NCBI GenBank assembly: GCA_004553545.1
Contig: SFLD01000007.1
Span: forward strand, 1 to 55,032
Direction: 5' to 3'
DNA length: 55,032 bases
Source of the DNA: Clostridiales bacterium
GTDB lineage: Bacteria > Bacillota > Clostridia > Oscillospirales > Oscillospiraceae
Shown: positions 39,544 through 48,878 of the stretch, one piece after another
Layout: each line of letters opens with the position of its first letter
Position numbering within the stretch: the stretch's first letter is position 1
Notes under the pieces: model-generated
The model's database searches: none
What the model was told of the DNA's origin: nothing
The model's input: the letters and a program-made list of their open reading frames with translations, nothing else
Program-made: the position numbers and the translations under genes

Positions 39544-39692
39544 CCTTGGCTCTCCCTTTGGGAGAGCTGTCACCGCAGGTGACGGAGAGGGTCTTGCAGT
39601 CTTTTGGAGGGCCGTCTTTCGGCATGACCATGGCTGACCCTCTCCGTCTTCGCCGCGCTCAGCCACCTCTCCCAAAGGGAGAGGCAAGCGGG
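39544..39692. repeat. inverted pair of family A-like repeats
   Basis: Left element (39544-39600): hairpins GCTCTCCC-TTT-GGGAGAGC and GTCACC-GCA-GGTGAC. Right element (about 39632-39692) is in reverse orientation, ending CTCCCAAAGGGAGAGGC. Together they resemble a small inverted-repeat element of about 150 bp with no coding content. The rest of the 319-bp gap (39528-39846) holds only a hairpin at 39764-39800 and the terminator. Confidence 0.75.
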
Positions 39693-39812
39693 GCTCGCAC
39701 GGTACGCCAAAAGGCGGATAAAAGCGTGCCATGAAAGCCGCTTGAAAAATTCCGAAAAAACAGGAACAGGCACAGCGGATCATTCCGCTGTGCCTGTTGC
39801 CAGTCTCGTGCG

Positions 39813-39843
39813 GCCCGCCCAAGGGAGCCGGGCGGGCTTTTTT
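39813..39843 (+). terminator. intrinsic terminator facing the MATE gene end
   Basis: GCCCGCCC / GGGCGGGC stem (39813-39820 with 39830-39837) and T6. A second hairpin (39764-39800, GAACAGGCACAGCGGA / TCCGCTGTGCCTGTT) precedes it. Probably ends the exoIII-tatD-radical SAM transcript. Confidence 0.78.
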
Positions 39844-39846
39844 CCA

Positions 39847-41220
39847 TTATCGGGCCGCCATCCGGGCGTCTGCCGCCCGCAGGGTCTGGCGGAGGAAGAT
39901 GGCGGTGAGGGTCAGGCTCACCACCTCTGCGATGGGGAAGCTGAGCCAGACCAGCTCCAGCCGCCCGCTGAGGGAGAGCAGATAGGCCGAGGGCAGCAGC
40001 ACCACCAGCTGCCGGCAGACGGAGACCACCAGGCTGTGGAGGGGGTTGCCGATGGCCTGGAACATGGACCCCGCGATGATGCAGAAGCCCGCGAGAGGGA
40101 AGGTGACGCCGATGATCCGCAGGGCGGCGGGGCCGATGGCCAGCATCTCCTCCGACGGGGAGAAGAAGCCCAGCAGCGGGGCCGGGATGGTCTCAAAGAG
40201 CAGGCAGCCCACGCACATGATGACGATGGCCGTCGTCACCGTCAGGCGGAAGGTCCGCTTCACCCGGTCCATCCGTCCCGCGCCGTAGTTGTAGCTGACG
40301 ATGGGCACCATGGCGTTGTTCAGGCCGAAGACCGGCATGAAGATGAAGCTCTGCAGCTTGAAGTAGGCCCCGAAGACGGCGGTGGCCGCCTCGGTGAAGC
40401 CGATGAGGATCTTGTTCATGCCGAAGGTCATCACCGAGCCGATGGACTGCATGATGATGGAGGGCACGCCGATGCGGTAGATCTCCCGGGCGATGGGGCC
40501 GTTCCAGCGGAGGAAGCGCCAGCGGAGGTGCAGCTCCGGGTTGTGCCGGAGATTGAGGTACAGAGCAAATCCCGCCGCGATGACCTGGCCCAGGACCGTT
40601 GCGATGGCGGCGCCCGCCACCTCCAGCCTCGGGAAGCCCAGCAGGCCAAAGATCAAAATGGGGTCCATCACGATGTTGATGGCCGCGCCCACGATCTGGG
40701 AGATCATGGAGAGCTTGGTGCGGCCCGTGGCCTGCAGCAGCCGCTCCAGGCAGAACTGGCTGAAAAGGCCGATGGAGGCCCCCAGGCAGATGCCGATGTA
40801 GTCCGCCCCGTAGTCCACGATGACGGGGTTTTTCGTCTGGGCCAGGAAGAAGAGCCGCCCCAGGGTGAGGCCGATGACGGCGAAGAGCACGAAGCTGCAG
40901 AGGCTCAGGAAGATGCCAACGTTGGCGGCGTGGTCGGCGTTCTCCTGCCGCTTCTCGCCGAGAGACCGGGAGACGAGGGCGTTCATGCCCACGCCCGTGC
41001 CGCCCGCCATGGCGATCATCAGGGTCTGCAGGGGGAAGGCCAGGGACACGGCATTCATGGCGTCCTGGCTCAGCATGGCCACAAACACGCTGTCCACCAC
41101 GTTGTAGAGGGCCTGGAACAGCATGGAGATCATCATGGGCACCGCCATCCCGGCCAGGAGCTTCCCCTCCGGCAGCACGCCCATCTTGTTTTCCTTCAGC
41201 GGGGTCTTTTCCATATCCAT
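39847..41220 (-). CDS. MATE family efflux transporter
   Basis: 457-residue polytopic protein with 12 predicted transmembrane helices in two homologous halves. MatE-domain motifs include ALYNVVDSVFVAML, GGTGVGMNALVSRSLGE and ATGRTKLSMISQIVGAAINIVMDPILI. It would export drugs or metabolites using a sodium or proton gradient; substrate unknown. ATG 41220 follows AAAGGA by 11 bases; ATG 41214 is an alternative. Located after prfB on the same strand with a hairpin in between. Confidence 0.93.
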   Translation of the reverse strand: MDMEKTPLKENKMGVLPEGKLLAGMAVPMMISMLFQALYNVVDSVFVAMLSQDAMNAVSLAFPLQTLMIAMAGGTGVGMNALVSRSLGEKRQENADHAANVGIFLSLCSFVLFAVIGLTLGRLFFLAQTKNPVIVDYGADYIGICLGASIGLFSQFCLERLLQATGRTKLSMISQIVGAAINIVMDPILIFGLLGFPRLEVAGAAIATVLGQVIAAGFALYLNLRHNPELHLRWRFLRWNGPIAREIYRIGVPSIIMQSIGSVMTFGMNKILIGFTEAATAVFGAYFKLQSFIFMPVFGLNNAMVPIVSYNYGAGRMDRVKRTFRLTVTTAIVIMCVGCLLFETIPAPLLGFFSPSEEMLAIGPAALRIIGVTFPLAGFCIIAGSMFQAIGNPLHSLVVSVCRQLVVLLPSAYLLSLSGRLELVWLSFPIAEVVSLTLTAIFLRQTLRAADARMAAR

Positions 41221-41270
41221 GGGTCAAAAATTCCTTTCCGGCCGCTTTCCGCGGCAAGTTTTTCGACATA

Positions 41271-41301
41271 CCGAAGGGGGACGCCGCGCGTCCCCCTTCG
41301 G
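41271..41301 (-). other. hairpin between prfB and the MATE gene
   Basis: 13-bp perfect stem (41271-41283 with 41289-41301) and 5-base loop, 7 bases downstream of prfB; no T tract on the minus strand. Likely mRNA 3'-end protection or a weak terminator, allowing read-through to the transporter gene. Confidence 0.6.
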
Positions 41302-41307
41302 GTCAGT

Positions 41308-42432
41308 TTACTTCTTTAACTCTCCGGTGGCCTGCTGGGTGAGGTAGGCGTTGATGAACCCGTCCAGGTCGCCGTCCATCACGGCGCCGATGCCGCCGGT
41401 CTCGAAGCCCGTGCGGGTGTCCTTCACCAGCTGATAGGGCATGAAGACGTAGGAGCGGATCTGGCTGCCCCACTCGATCTTCATCTGCACGCCCTTGATG
41501 TCGCTGATCTTCTCGGCATGCTGCTGGATCTTCAGTTCCAGGAGCTTGGCCCGCAGCATCTTCATGGCGTTATCCCGGTTCTGGAACTGGCTCCGCTCCG
41601 TCTGGCAGAAGACCACGATGCCCGTGGGCAGGTGGGTCAGGCGGACGGCGGAGGAGGTCTTGTTGATGTGCTGGCCGCCGGCGCCGGAGGAGCGGCAGGC
41701 CTGCATCTCGATGTCCTCGGGCCGGATCTCCACCTCGATGTCGTCGGGCAGCTCCGGCATGACCTCCACCGCGGCAAAGGAGGTCTGCCGCCGGGCGTTG
41801 GCGTCAAAGGGGGACACCCGCACCAGCCGGTGCACGCCGTTCTCGCTCCGCAAAAAGCCGTAGGCGTTCTCCCCCTCGATGGAGATGGTGGCGGACTTGA
41901 TGCCCGCCTCGTCCCCCTCCTCATAGTTGAGGGTGGCGCACTTGAAGTCGTGGCGCTCGGCCCAGCGGGTGTACATCCGGAAGAGCATCTCCGCCCAGTC
42001 CTGGGCCTCGGTGCCGCCGGCCCCGGCGTGGAAGGTGAGGATGGCGCTGTTGGCGTCATACTCCCCGGTGAGCAGGGTCTCCAGCCTCGTCTCCTCGATC
42101 TTGGTCTCCAGCTCGCCGTACTCGGCCTTGATCTCGGCCAGGATCTCCTCGTCCTCGGCCTCCTGGCCCATCTCGCAGAGGGCCACGAGATCCTGCCAGG
42201 TGGCGATGAGCTTGTCCTGCCGCTGGATCTTGTTCTGCAGCTGCTTGAGGCGCATCTGCACCTTCTGGGACCGGGCCAGGTCGTTCCAGAACCCGTCCTG
42301 GGCGGTCTCCTCCTCCAGCCGCGCGGCCTCCTGCTTGGCGCTCTCAATGTCCAGGGCGGCGGAGAGCTTGGTGAGCTCCGGCTCCAGGGCGTTCAGCTTC
42401 TGTTTATAGGCGTCGTATTCGATCACAGCCAT
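41308..42432 (-). CDS. prfB: peptide chain release factor 2
   Basis: 374-residue class I release factor reading UAA and UGA. The codon-recognition tripeptide SPF (RVSPFDANARRQ) identifies RF2, and the GGQ motif (SSGAGGQHINKTSS) catalyses peptidyl-tRNA hydrolysis. An N-terminal coiled domain precedes. The whole protein is in one open frame from ATG 42432 (GGAG 9 bases upstream), so it lacks the in-frame UGA and +1 programmed frameshift that autoregulates prfB in many bacteria. Confidence 0.95.
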   Translation of the reverse strand: MAVIEYDAYKQKLNALEPELTKLSAALDIESAKQEAARLEEETAQDGFWNDLARSQKVQMRLKQLQNKIQRQDKLIATWQDLVALCEMGQEAEDEEILAEIKAEYGELETKIEETRLETLLTGEYDANSAILTFHAGAGGTEAQDWAEMLFRMYTRWAERHDFKCATLNYEEGDEAGIKSATISIEGENAYGFLRSENGVHRLVRVSPFDANARRQTSFAAVEVMPELPDDIEVEIRPEDIEMQACRSSGAGGQHINKTSSAVRLTHLPTGIVVFCQTERSQFQNRDNAMKMLRAKLLELKIQQHAEKISDIKGVQMKIEWGSQIRSYVFMPYQLVKDTRTGFETGGIGAVMDGDLDGFINAYLTQQATGELKK

Positions 42433-42653
42433 GGTATCGTATCTCCGTTTCCTTCGGTCTCCCGGGGGATGCCCGGGGCGGGGCGGCAGCGCCCCGGAGG
42501 CCGCCCCCGGAATGCCGGGGGGCTGGGCCCGTCTTTGCAGTACCCCTTATTATATAAGACCCTCCCGGCCTTTGTAAAGGGAAAATCCGCGTTTTGGGAG
42601 GAAAAATCCGAATTTCAACCATCTTTCCCGGGGAAAGTTCTCCTCCCCACCGG

Positions 42654-42685
42654 AAAAAGACCCCCGGGCGCATTGCCCGGGGGTC
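42654..42685 (-). terminator. terminator of the SLH/glycosidase gene
   Basis: Minus-strand stem GACCCCCGGGC / GCCCGGGGGTC (42659-42669 with 42675-42685) followed by a T5 tract, just past the stop at 42693. Confidence 0.9.
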
Positions 42686-42692
42686 TTGGGGG

Positions 42693-45600
42693 TCACAGCA
42701 GGTGATAGAGGATCTTGGCCATCTGGCCCCGGGTGATGCTGGCGCCGGGACCGAAGCTGCCGTCCTCATAGCCGCTGAGGATGCCCTGATACACCATGGT
42801 CTGGATGTAGAAGCTGGCGTAGGCGGGGATCTTGGCGCTGTCGGTAAACTTGAGCTCCGCCCTGCCGAAGCCCTTCTCCTGGGTGCGGCCGATCATGGCG
42901 GCGGCCTGGGCCCGGGTCAGGGTGGCGTTGGGCTCGAAGCAGAGCTTGCCGTTCCGGTTGACGCCGCCCACCACGCCGATGGTGTAGAGGGCCTTGACGG
43001 CGGTCTCGGCGTACTCCGGGATCTTGTCGGCGTCCGCGAAGGGCAGGGTCACGTTCTTGTACTGGTCCTCGCTCAGGCCCAGGTAGCGGAAGAGCATGGC
43101 CGCAAACTGCACCCGGGTGATCTTGTCCCCGGGGCGGAAGGTACCGTCGGCGTAGCCGGTGGTGATGCCGGCGGTGTAAAGGTAATCCACGTAGGTGGCC
43201 GCCCAGTAGCCCTCGGTGTCCGTGAAGCGGTGGCTGCCCTCGGTGACGGGGCAGTCGTAGGAGGCCCGGCCGATGTTGCCGGAGCCGTCCTTGGCGTAGA
43301 CGGTGATGCGGTGGGGCGCGCCGTCGGAGACGGCGGAGACGCTGAGAGCCCCGGTCTCGGCGTTATAGGTGAACTCCGTCACGGCCCCGTCCCAGGTGAC
43401 GGAGATCTGGGACTTGGGCAGGATGCCGTCGGCGGCGTCCTTCACCGTAGCGGTGAGCCGCCCGGCCTCCGTCACCGTGCCCAGGGTGATGACCGGGGGC
43501 GCGTTGTCCACCACGCCCACAAAGGACGCCGTGATCTGGTCGAGATACACCGTCCCGGTCCGGGCCGTCTCGGGATACGTCACGGTGACGCCGCCGAGAC
43601 TGTCGTCCACTGCGGTGGCCGCCCCGGCGCTGAGGGTGAAGCCCAGGAGGGTGATGCCGCCCTCCTGGGGGATGGCGAAGCTCAGCTGCTTCCAGCCGGA
43701 GAAGTCCAGCTTACAGAGCTCGGCCTTCTGGTCCCCCAGGGTGTCATTGCGGTAGAGGAGAGAGAGGGTGTTGCCGGACTTGTCGCCGCAGACCCAGAGG
43801 TTCAGCTGGTTGTAGACCCCGTCCACGGCGATGCCGGTCCCCAGCCGCCACTCGGCGGTATAGCCCAGCTCCTCGGTGAGGGTGTAGTCCGCCTTGCCCG
43901 CGCCCCGGCCCATGCGGACGCTGTCCGCCGCCGTGGAGCGACTGAGGCTCAGGCCGCTGCCGCTGCCGGCGTAGAAGCCGGTATTCGCGGTCTCAAAGCC
44001 TTCCACGGTCTTGAGAGCCAGGGTGGTGACGGTGATGGGAATGGTCACCGTCTTCCCGCCGCCGGTGACGGTGAGGGTGGCGCTGCCGGGGGCCACGGCC
44101 GCCACGCTGCCGTTCTCCCACTTGGCGGCGTCGCCGGTGACGGTCCAGGTGAAGGCGGCGTTGTCCGTCTTGAGCTTTAAGTGGTTAGAGACTGCCGCTG
44201 CGGTGAGGGCGGCGCTCTTGCCGGGATTCAGCGTCAGGGCCGTGATGGCCTTCCCGCCGGAGAGGACCTGCAGGGAGTCCACATTTTTCACCGCGTGGAT
44301 GACGGTGGACCCGCTCCGCCCCTGGCCGCTGGCGGTGACGGTGATGTCCCCGCCGCTGGCGGGGGTCGTCAGGACGTTCTCCGTCAGGGTCCCGGCGGTG
44401 GCGGAGAGCCGATAGCTCACGTCCACGGGGATGTAGCGGGTGTCCACGCCCTGGGCGGTGATGGCAACGCTGCTGCCGGCGAGAACGTAGTCGCTCTCCG
44501 CCGTCACGTAGAAGTGGTCCAGCACGCCGCTGCCCTGGCTGTCCGCCACCAGGAAGATCTGGTTGGTGACGGCCCGCTCATAACCCTCCGAGGGGGTGTT
44601 GGTGAGGGCGGAGGCGGTGGCATCCGGCGTGGTGACGGTCAGGGCCGTGGAGCCGCCGCCATCCAGGCAGAGGGCGCTGACGCAGCCCAGCTCGATGAGC
44701 CGCGCCGCCACCTGGCTGAGGCTGGCGCCGATGGAGTATCCGACCTTCCGGCCGTCGATGGTGTAGAAGATCAGGCTGCCGTCGGCCTTCTGGCCCACGG
44801 CGGTCCGGGGGGAGGAGCCGGAGGGCAGTCCGGACACCGCCTGCCCGTTCTCCACGAGAGAGTAGAGGGCGCCCACGCCGTACTGCACGTCCTCCCAGCC
44901 CTCCTGGCTGGCGGTGACGCTGACGGTGATGGTGTTGCCCGCGCTCTCGCCCCGGAGGGCGTCGGCGTAGTAGCTGCTGCTCTCGCCGTGAACGGAGAGC
45001 ACCACCTTGCCCTCCGGCACGGAGGTAGCGGAAACGCCGTCCAGCACCTGCTCCACCAGCAGCTCCAGGCTGCCGCCCACGCTGAGACTGCCGCTCAGCA
45101 CCGAGCAGACCACGTCCACCCCGGGGTCGGTGGTGCCGGTGGTGTGCTTGGCGTTGAAGTCATGGGTATAGAGATAGATGCCGCCGGTGGAGACCCGGGC
45201 CTTGTTGACGCCCGTGACGGTCCGGATGAGGTCCACCCCGTTGAGCTGATAGCCCAGGGAGGCCGTGACCTTGATGCCGGGCTTGCCCAGCACGGCGCTG
45301 CCGTCCGCCCGGAAGCCGATGCCGTAGTACCCGCCGTCGGAGGACCGCAGCTCCCCCTCGGTGATGACAAGGCCGATGGGCAGGCCGTTATTGGTGTTGA
45401 AGAAATCCCCGTTGAGTCCGGCCACCACCCGGTAGCCCTGGTCCTCCAGGGCCTTGGCGGCGGTGGAGACGCTGCGGCACTGGGTCAGGCTCTCGCCGAA
45501 GGTCACCATGGGCTTTACCTGGCTCGAGGGGGAGTAGGTGATGAGGTTCTCCGTCCGCAGGTCGGAGTAGGTGCTGCTCCAGAACACGTTCCGGGACAGG

Positions 45601-45709
45601 GCGGTGCCCTGGTGCAGGGTGGTGTCGCGGGCAGCGCCAGCGACACCGAGACCGCCAGCGCCAGCAGTGCGGCGCCCACGCGCCGCAGGGGATGCAGGGT
45701 TCGTTTCAT
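42693..45709 (-). CDS. phosphodiester glycosidase-like, SLH-anchored exoprotein (frameshifted near the signal peptide)
   Basis: The main open frame (42693 to about 45632; first in-frame start codon GTG 45587) encodes a NAGPA-type phosphodiester glycosidase domain (GLNGDFFNTNNGLPIG, ALCLDGGGSTALTV). Ig-like/adhesive regions follow, then three C-terminal S-layer homology repeats (FTDTEGYWAATYVDYLY; ITRVQFAAMLFRYLG; GYEDGSFGPGASITRGQMAK). The expected signal peptide MKRTLHPLRRVGAALLALAV, with AGGAGG 7 bases upstream, starts at ATG 45709 but in another frame. Joining them needs one extra base around 45631-45634. Either a recent loss-of-function mutation or a sequence/assembly error. Would be secreted and attached to secondary wall polymer by the SLH repeats. 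Confidence 0.82.
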
Positions 45710-45866
45710 TGCTCAGCCTCCTGATTCATTCCGGGTAGCCCGCCGGAGGGACGGTCTACATAACATGGTACTCGTACCTATCAGCATACCACAGCGGAGC
45801 AAAGAAGTAAATGACAAACCGGATACAAATATTTCCCCGCCCCGCCGGGGCCCCCGTTGGCCCCGC

Positions 45867-45901
45867 AAAAAGGCAGCCCCTCCGGAAGGAGGGGCTGCCT
45901 T
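45867..45901 (-). terminator. transketolase operon terminator
   Basis: 14-bp perfect stem (45870-45883 with 45888-45901), GGAA/TTCC loop and T-rich tract on the minus strand, 11 bases after the transketolase C-subunit stop. Confidence 0.9.
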
Positions 45902-45911
45902 GGGTTTCCGT

Positions 45912-46838
45912 TCAGATATTCTTCTTGATTTCTTCCGCGATCTGGTCGGCGGTGAGGCCGTACTCCCGCAGAACGTCCGCGGCCTTGCCGGACTGGCCGA
46001 ACTGGTCCCGGACGCCGATCTTGTGGAACTGGCAGGCCACCTTGCCCATCAGGACGTCGGCCACGGCGTCGCCCAGGCCGCCGATGGTGCTGTGCTCCTC
46101 CACCGTGATGACCTTGCCGCACTTCCCGGCCCACTCGGTGACGCACTGAGCGTCAATGGGCTTGATGGTGTGGACATTGATGACGGCGGCGTGGATGCCC
46201 TCGGCCTCCAGGAGCTTCGCGGCCTCCAGGGACTCGCTCACCATCAGGCCGCAGGCGAAGATGGCCACGTCGGTCCCCTCGCGCAGGACGTTGGCCTTGC
46301 CGATCTCAAAGGGGTAGTCCTCCTCGAAGACCGGGGTCGCGAGGCGCGCCAGGCGCAGGTAGGAGGGGCCGTTGTACTCCGCGAGGGCGAAGACGGCCTT
46401 CCGGGCCTCCTTGGCGTCCGCCGGGACGATGACGGTCATGCCGGGGATGGCCCGCATCAGGGCCAAGTCCTCGATGCACTGGTGGCTGCCGCCGTCCTCA
46501 CCGACGCTGACGCCGGCGTGGGAGCAGCAGAGCTTCACGTTGAAGTGGGGGTAGGCCACGGAGTTTCTCATCTGGTCATAGGCCCGGCCCGCGCCGAACA
46601 TGGCGAAGGTGGAGCAGTAGGGGATGAGCCCCATGGTGGAAAGGCCGGCGGAGGTGGCCACCATGTCGGCCTCCGCAATGCCCATGTCGAAGAAGCGGTC
46701 GGGATGGGCGGCCTTGAAGTACTTGGTCATGGTGGCGCCGGCCAGGTCGGCGTCCAGAACCACCACCTTGCCGTTCTCATTGCCCAGGTCCACCAGGGCC
46801 TTGCCGTAAGCTTCTCTCGTTGCGATCTTGTCTGCCAT
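45912..46838 (-). CDS. tktB: transketolase, C-terminal subunit
   Basis: 308 residues comprising the pyrimidine-binding and C-terminal domains of a split transketolase. The pyrimidine domain carries the catalytic Glu in FFDMGIAEADMV and SHAGVSVGEDGGSHQCIEDLA. The C-terminal domain starts near residue 190 (VLREGTDVAIFACG). It pairs with the N-subunit encoded 3 bases upstream to form the thiamine-diphosphate enzyme of the non-oxidative pentose phosphate pathway. The gene symbol is conventional. Confidence 0.92.
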   Translation of the reverse strand: MADKIATREAYGKALVDLGNENGKVVVLDADLAGATMTKYFKAAHPDRFFDMGIAEADMVATSAGLSTMGLIPYCSTFAMFGAGRAYDQMRNSVAYPHFNVKLCCSHAGVSVGEDGGSHQCIEDLALMRAIPGMTVIVPADAKEARKAVFALAEYNGPSYLRLARLATPVFEEDYPFEIGKANVLREGTDVAIFACGLMVSESLEAAKLLEAEGIHAAVINVHTIKPIDAQCVTEWAGKCGKVITVEEHSTIGGLGDAVADVLMGKVACQFHKIGVRDQFGQSGKAADVLREYGLTADQIAEEIKKNI

Positions 46839-46841
46839 CTC

Positions 46842-47654
46842 TCAGCCCTCCAGTTCCTTCAAAGCCTGTGCGCACTGCTCGGCGTTGGGCGCCTTGCCGT
46901 GCCAGCCCGCCTGATTCTCCATGAAGGAGACGCCCTTGCCCTTCACCGTGTGGGCCAGGATGCACTTGGGTTTCCCGGGGGCGGTGGGGGCGTCGTAGGC
47001 GGCCAGCACCTGCTGGATGTCGTTGCCGTCGGCCACCTCGTGGAGGTCGAAGCCGAAGGCGCGGAGCTTTGCGGGCAGGTCGCCCAGGCTCATGACCTCG
47101 TCGTTGCTGCCGTCGATCTGCAGGCCGTTCCAGTCGATGAGGACGGTGAGGTTATCCAGGTGATAGTGGGCGGCGGACATGAAGGCCTCCCAGATCTGGC
47201 CCTCCTGCAGCTCGCCGTCGCCGCAGAGGACGAAGACACGGGTGTCCTTGCCCAGGAGCTTGGCGCCCAGCGCCATGCCGTTGGCGATGGAGACGCCCTG
47301 GCCCAGGGAGCCGGTGGAGGCGTCCACCCCGGGGAGCTTCTTGGCGTCGGGATGGCCCTGGAGCCGGGAGTGGAGCTGGCGGAAGGTCTTAAGCTCCTCC
47401 CGGGGGAAGAAGCCCTTCTCCGCCAGCACGCCGTAGTAGCAGGGGGAGACATGGCCCTTGGAGAGGACGAAGCGGTCCCGGTCCTCCCAGTGGGGGTTGG
47501 CGGGGTCCACCCGCATGGCGTGATAGAAAGCGCCCACGGTGAGCTCCACTGCGGAGAGAGAGCCGCCGGGATGCCCGCTGGCCGCCGCCGTGGTCATCTC
47601 AACGATGTCCCGGCGCACCTGGCGGCAAACGGCCTGGAGTTCCTGCGTTGTCAT
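46842..47654 (-). CDS. tktA: transketolase, N-terminal subunit
   Basis: 270 residues: the ThDP pyrophosphate-binding domain only. Motifs SGHPGGSLSAVEL, SKGHVSPCYYG, GSLGQGVSIANGMALG and the metal/ThDP signature GDGELQEGQIWEA are intact. ATG 47654 has GGAGG 8 bases upstream; the longer frame starting at 47669 overlaps that site. First gene of the two-gene operon from a strong promoter at 47721-47749. Confidence 0.93.
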   Translation of the reverse strand: MTTQELQAVCRQVRRDIVEMTTAAASGHPGGSLSAVELTVGAFYHAMRVDPANPHWEDRDRFVLSKGHVSPCYYGVLAEKGFFPREELKTFRQLHSRLQGHPDAKKLPGVDASTGSLGQGVSIANGMALGAKLLGKDTRVFVLCGDGELQEGQIWEAFMSAAHYHLDNLTVLIDWNGLQIDGSNDEVMSLGDLPAKLRAFGFDLHEVADGNDIQQVLAAYDAPTAPGKPKCILAHTVKGKGVSFMENQAGWHGKAPNAEQCAQALKELEG

Positions 47655-47720
47655 GGTGATTACCTCCAAACAGATTTCACGGTATTCATGGGTGAAAACA
47701 CCCGGGTTTGTTATCTTTTA

Positions 47721-47749
47721 AATTTACCACGCCCGGTGGGAAGTGTCAA
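47721..47749 (-). promoter_or_regulatory. promoter of the transketolase operon
   Basis: Minus strand: consensus TTGACA (47744-47749), 17-bp spacer, TAAATT (47721-47726), about 66 bp before the start codon. Confidence 0.82.
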
Positions 47750-48329
47750 GCACCGCGGCCGGCAGGGGCCCAGGTACATTGGCCCGTCGCTGGCCATTGC
47801 CAATGCTGCGCCCGTAGGGCACGACGCCGCGGCGTACCGCGCCCTCAGCCCCCCGTACCCCGTAGGGCGGGGTGACCACACCCCGCCGTGTTGGCCGGTT
47901 GACCGACCGGGGGTGCCGGGGAAGCCCGGCAGCTTTCCACCCCCATTTTCTTTTTGCAGGCGGCAAAAAGAAAACGGCGGTGGAGCCGTCAAAAGAAAAA
48001 ACGCTTTTCGCTGCGCAGTTACGGGCGCGGAGCGCCCTGCCGCGCAGCGGGATGCGGCGCTATGCTGCACTCTGAGGTCATCGGGCAAAAATCGAATTTG
48101 ACCAGCTGCTCTTTCCGCGCTTTCCGCTTCGCTAAGCGCTGCCCCGGCAGTCGCGGGGGGCTTCCCGCAACCACCCGTAGGGGCCGACGACTCGGCGGCC
48201 CGAACCCCCGTCCATCGTAAAAAGGAACGGATTCCCACGTCGGCCCGTTGGGCCTCCTCGGAATGACAAAGGATCAGGACTGTCATTGCGAGGAGCGAAG
48301 CGACGCGGCAATCCGCATCCCCCGTCCCT

Positions 48330-48385
48330 AAAGGCTCCCTTGTGTAAAGGGAGCTGTCAGCCGCAGGCTGACTGAGGGATTGTCC
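48330..48385 (+). repeat. family A two-hairpin repeat, copy 3
   Basis: Hairpin 1 GGCTCCCT...AGGGAGC; hairpin 2 GTCAGCC-GCA-GGCTGAC, ending ACTGAGGGATTGTC. Compared with copy 1 (24646) the hairpin-2 arms have changed on both sides, preserving pairing. Confidence 0.85.
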
Positions 48386-48507
48386 AGCGTTGATGGTTCC
48401 TTTGGGGTGATCCCTGCTCCGGTCCCCGCCCATTCCCTCGCACCCGCGCCGCAGACGCTCCGCTGTGCGCCGCTGGCCTGGGTGGTTCGGAATACCTTCC
48501 ACCCCGC

Positions 48508-48588
48508 GTAGGGGCGGACCTGTGTATCCGCCCGTGAACGGCTCCCGCAACAGAACGTATTCGGGCCGACACATAGGTCGGCCCCTAC
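48508..48588. repeat. 81-bp GTAGGGG composite repeat, copy 3
   Basis: Third copy with identical length and end words (GTAGGGGC...GCCCCTAC); its central core differs most from copies 1 and 2. Flanked upstream by GGTTCGGAATACCTTCCACC, as is copy 2. Confidence 0.85.
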
Positions 48589-48813
48589 GGATTCTCCTGC
48601 AACCTCCATCTCCCCCCGGGGACAACGGGCGGGGACGGAGCCCCGTCCCTACGTGAACACCGGAAGGGCGGGGCGACCACACCCCGCGCCCAAATTCCGT
48701 TTCGGAATTTGGCTCGCGTAAGGCCAGCCCTGTCCGCCCGTCCCCTGCCGGGAAACGATGCCCCGTTTCCCCCCGCACGGCCGCTGCCTTGTGCAATCTT
48801 CCCCATCTGACCA

Positions 48814-48843
48814 TTGACAGATCCGCTTTCTGTGGGGTACGCT
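48814..48843 (+). promoter_or_regulatory. promoter of the second patatin gene
   Basis: Consensus TTGACA (48814-48819), 18-bp spacer, TACGCT (48838-48843), 36 bp before ATG 48879. Confidence 0.68.
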
Positions 48844-48878
48844 TCCTGGCAGGAACTTGAGCCGCGGGAGGAAGCGCT

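Larger units (their letters stand above)
47755..48735. repeat. hairpin-repeat island 3 (no gene)
   Basis: Intergenic mosaic between the transketolase promoter and the second patatin. Elements: a remnant AGGTACATTGGCCCGTCGC (47770) like the right flank of insert module E; GTAGGGCACGACGCC at 47815; a GGCGGGGTG/CACCCCGCC hairpin (47864-47888); a GTAGGGGCCGACGACTCGGC hairpin at 48177; family A copy 3 (48330-48385); the 81-bp composite (48508-48588); CGGGGCGACCACACCCCG (about 48667); and a CCAAATTCCG/CGGAATTTGG stem (48691-48713). No supported gene; long ORFs read through repeats. Confidence 0.83.

Noticed and set aside
44181..48101. 1306-codon plus-strand open frame
   Set aside because: It lies opposite the SLH/glycosidase and transketolase genes and ends in repeat DNA; no ribosome-binding site or recognisable domain.
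47755..48735. CRISPR array suggested by repeated GTAGGG words
   Set aside because: Repeat units differ in length and sequence, are themselves hairpins with variable stems, and lack regular spacers or cas genes.
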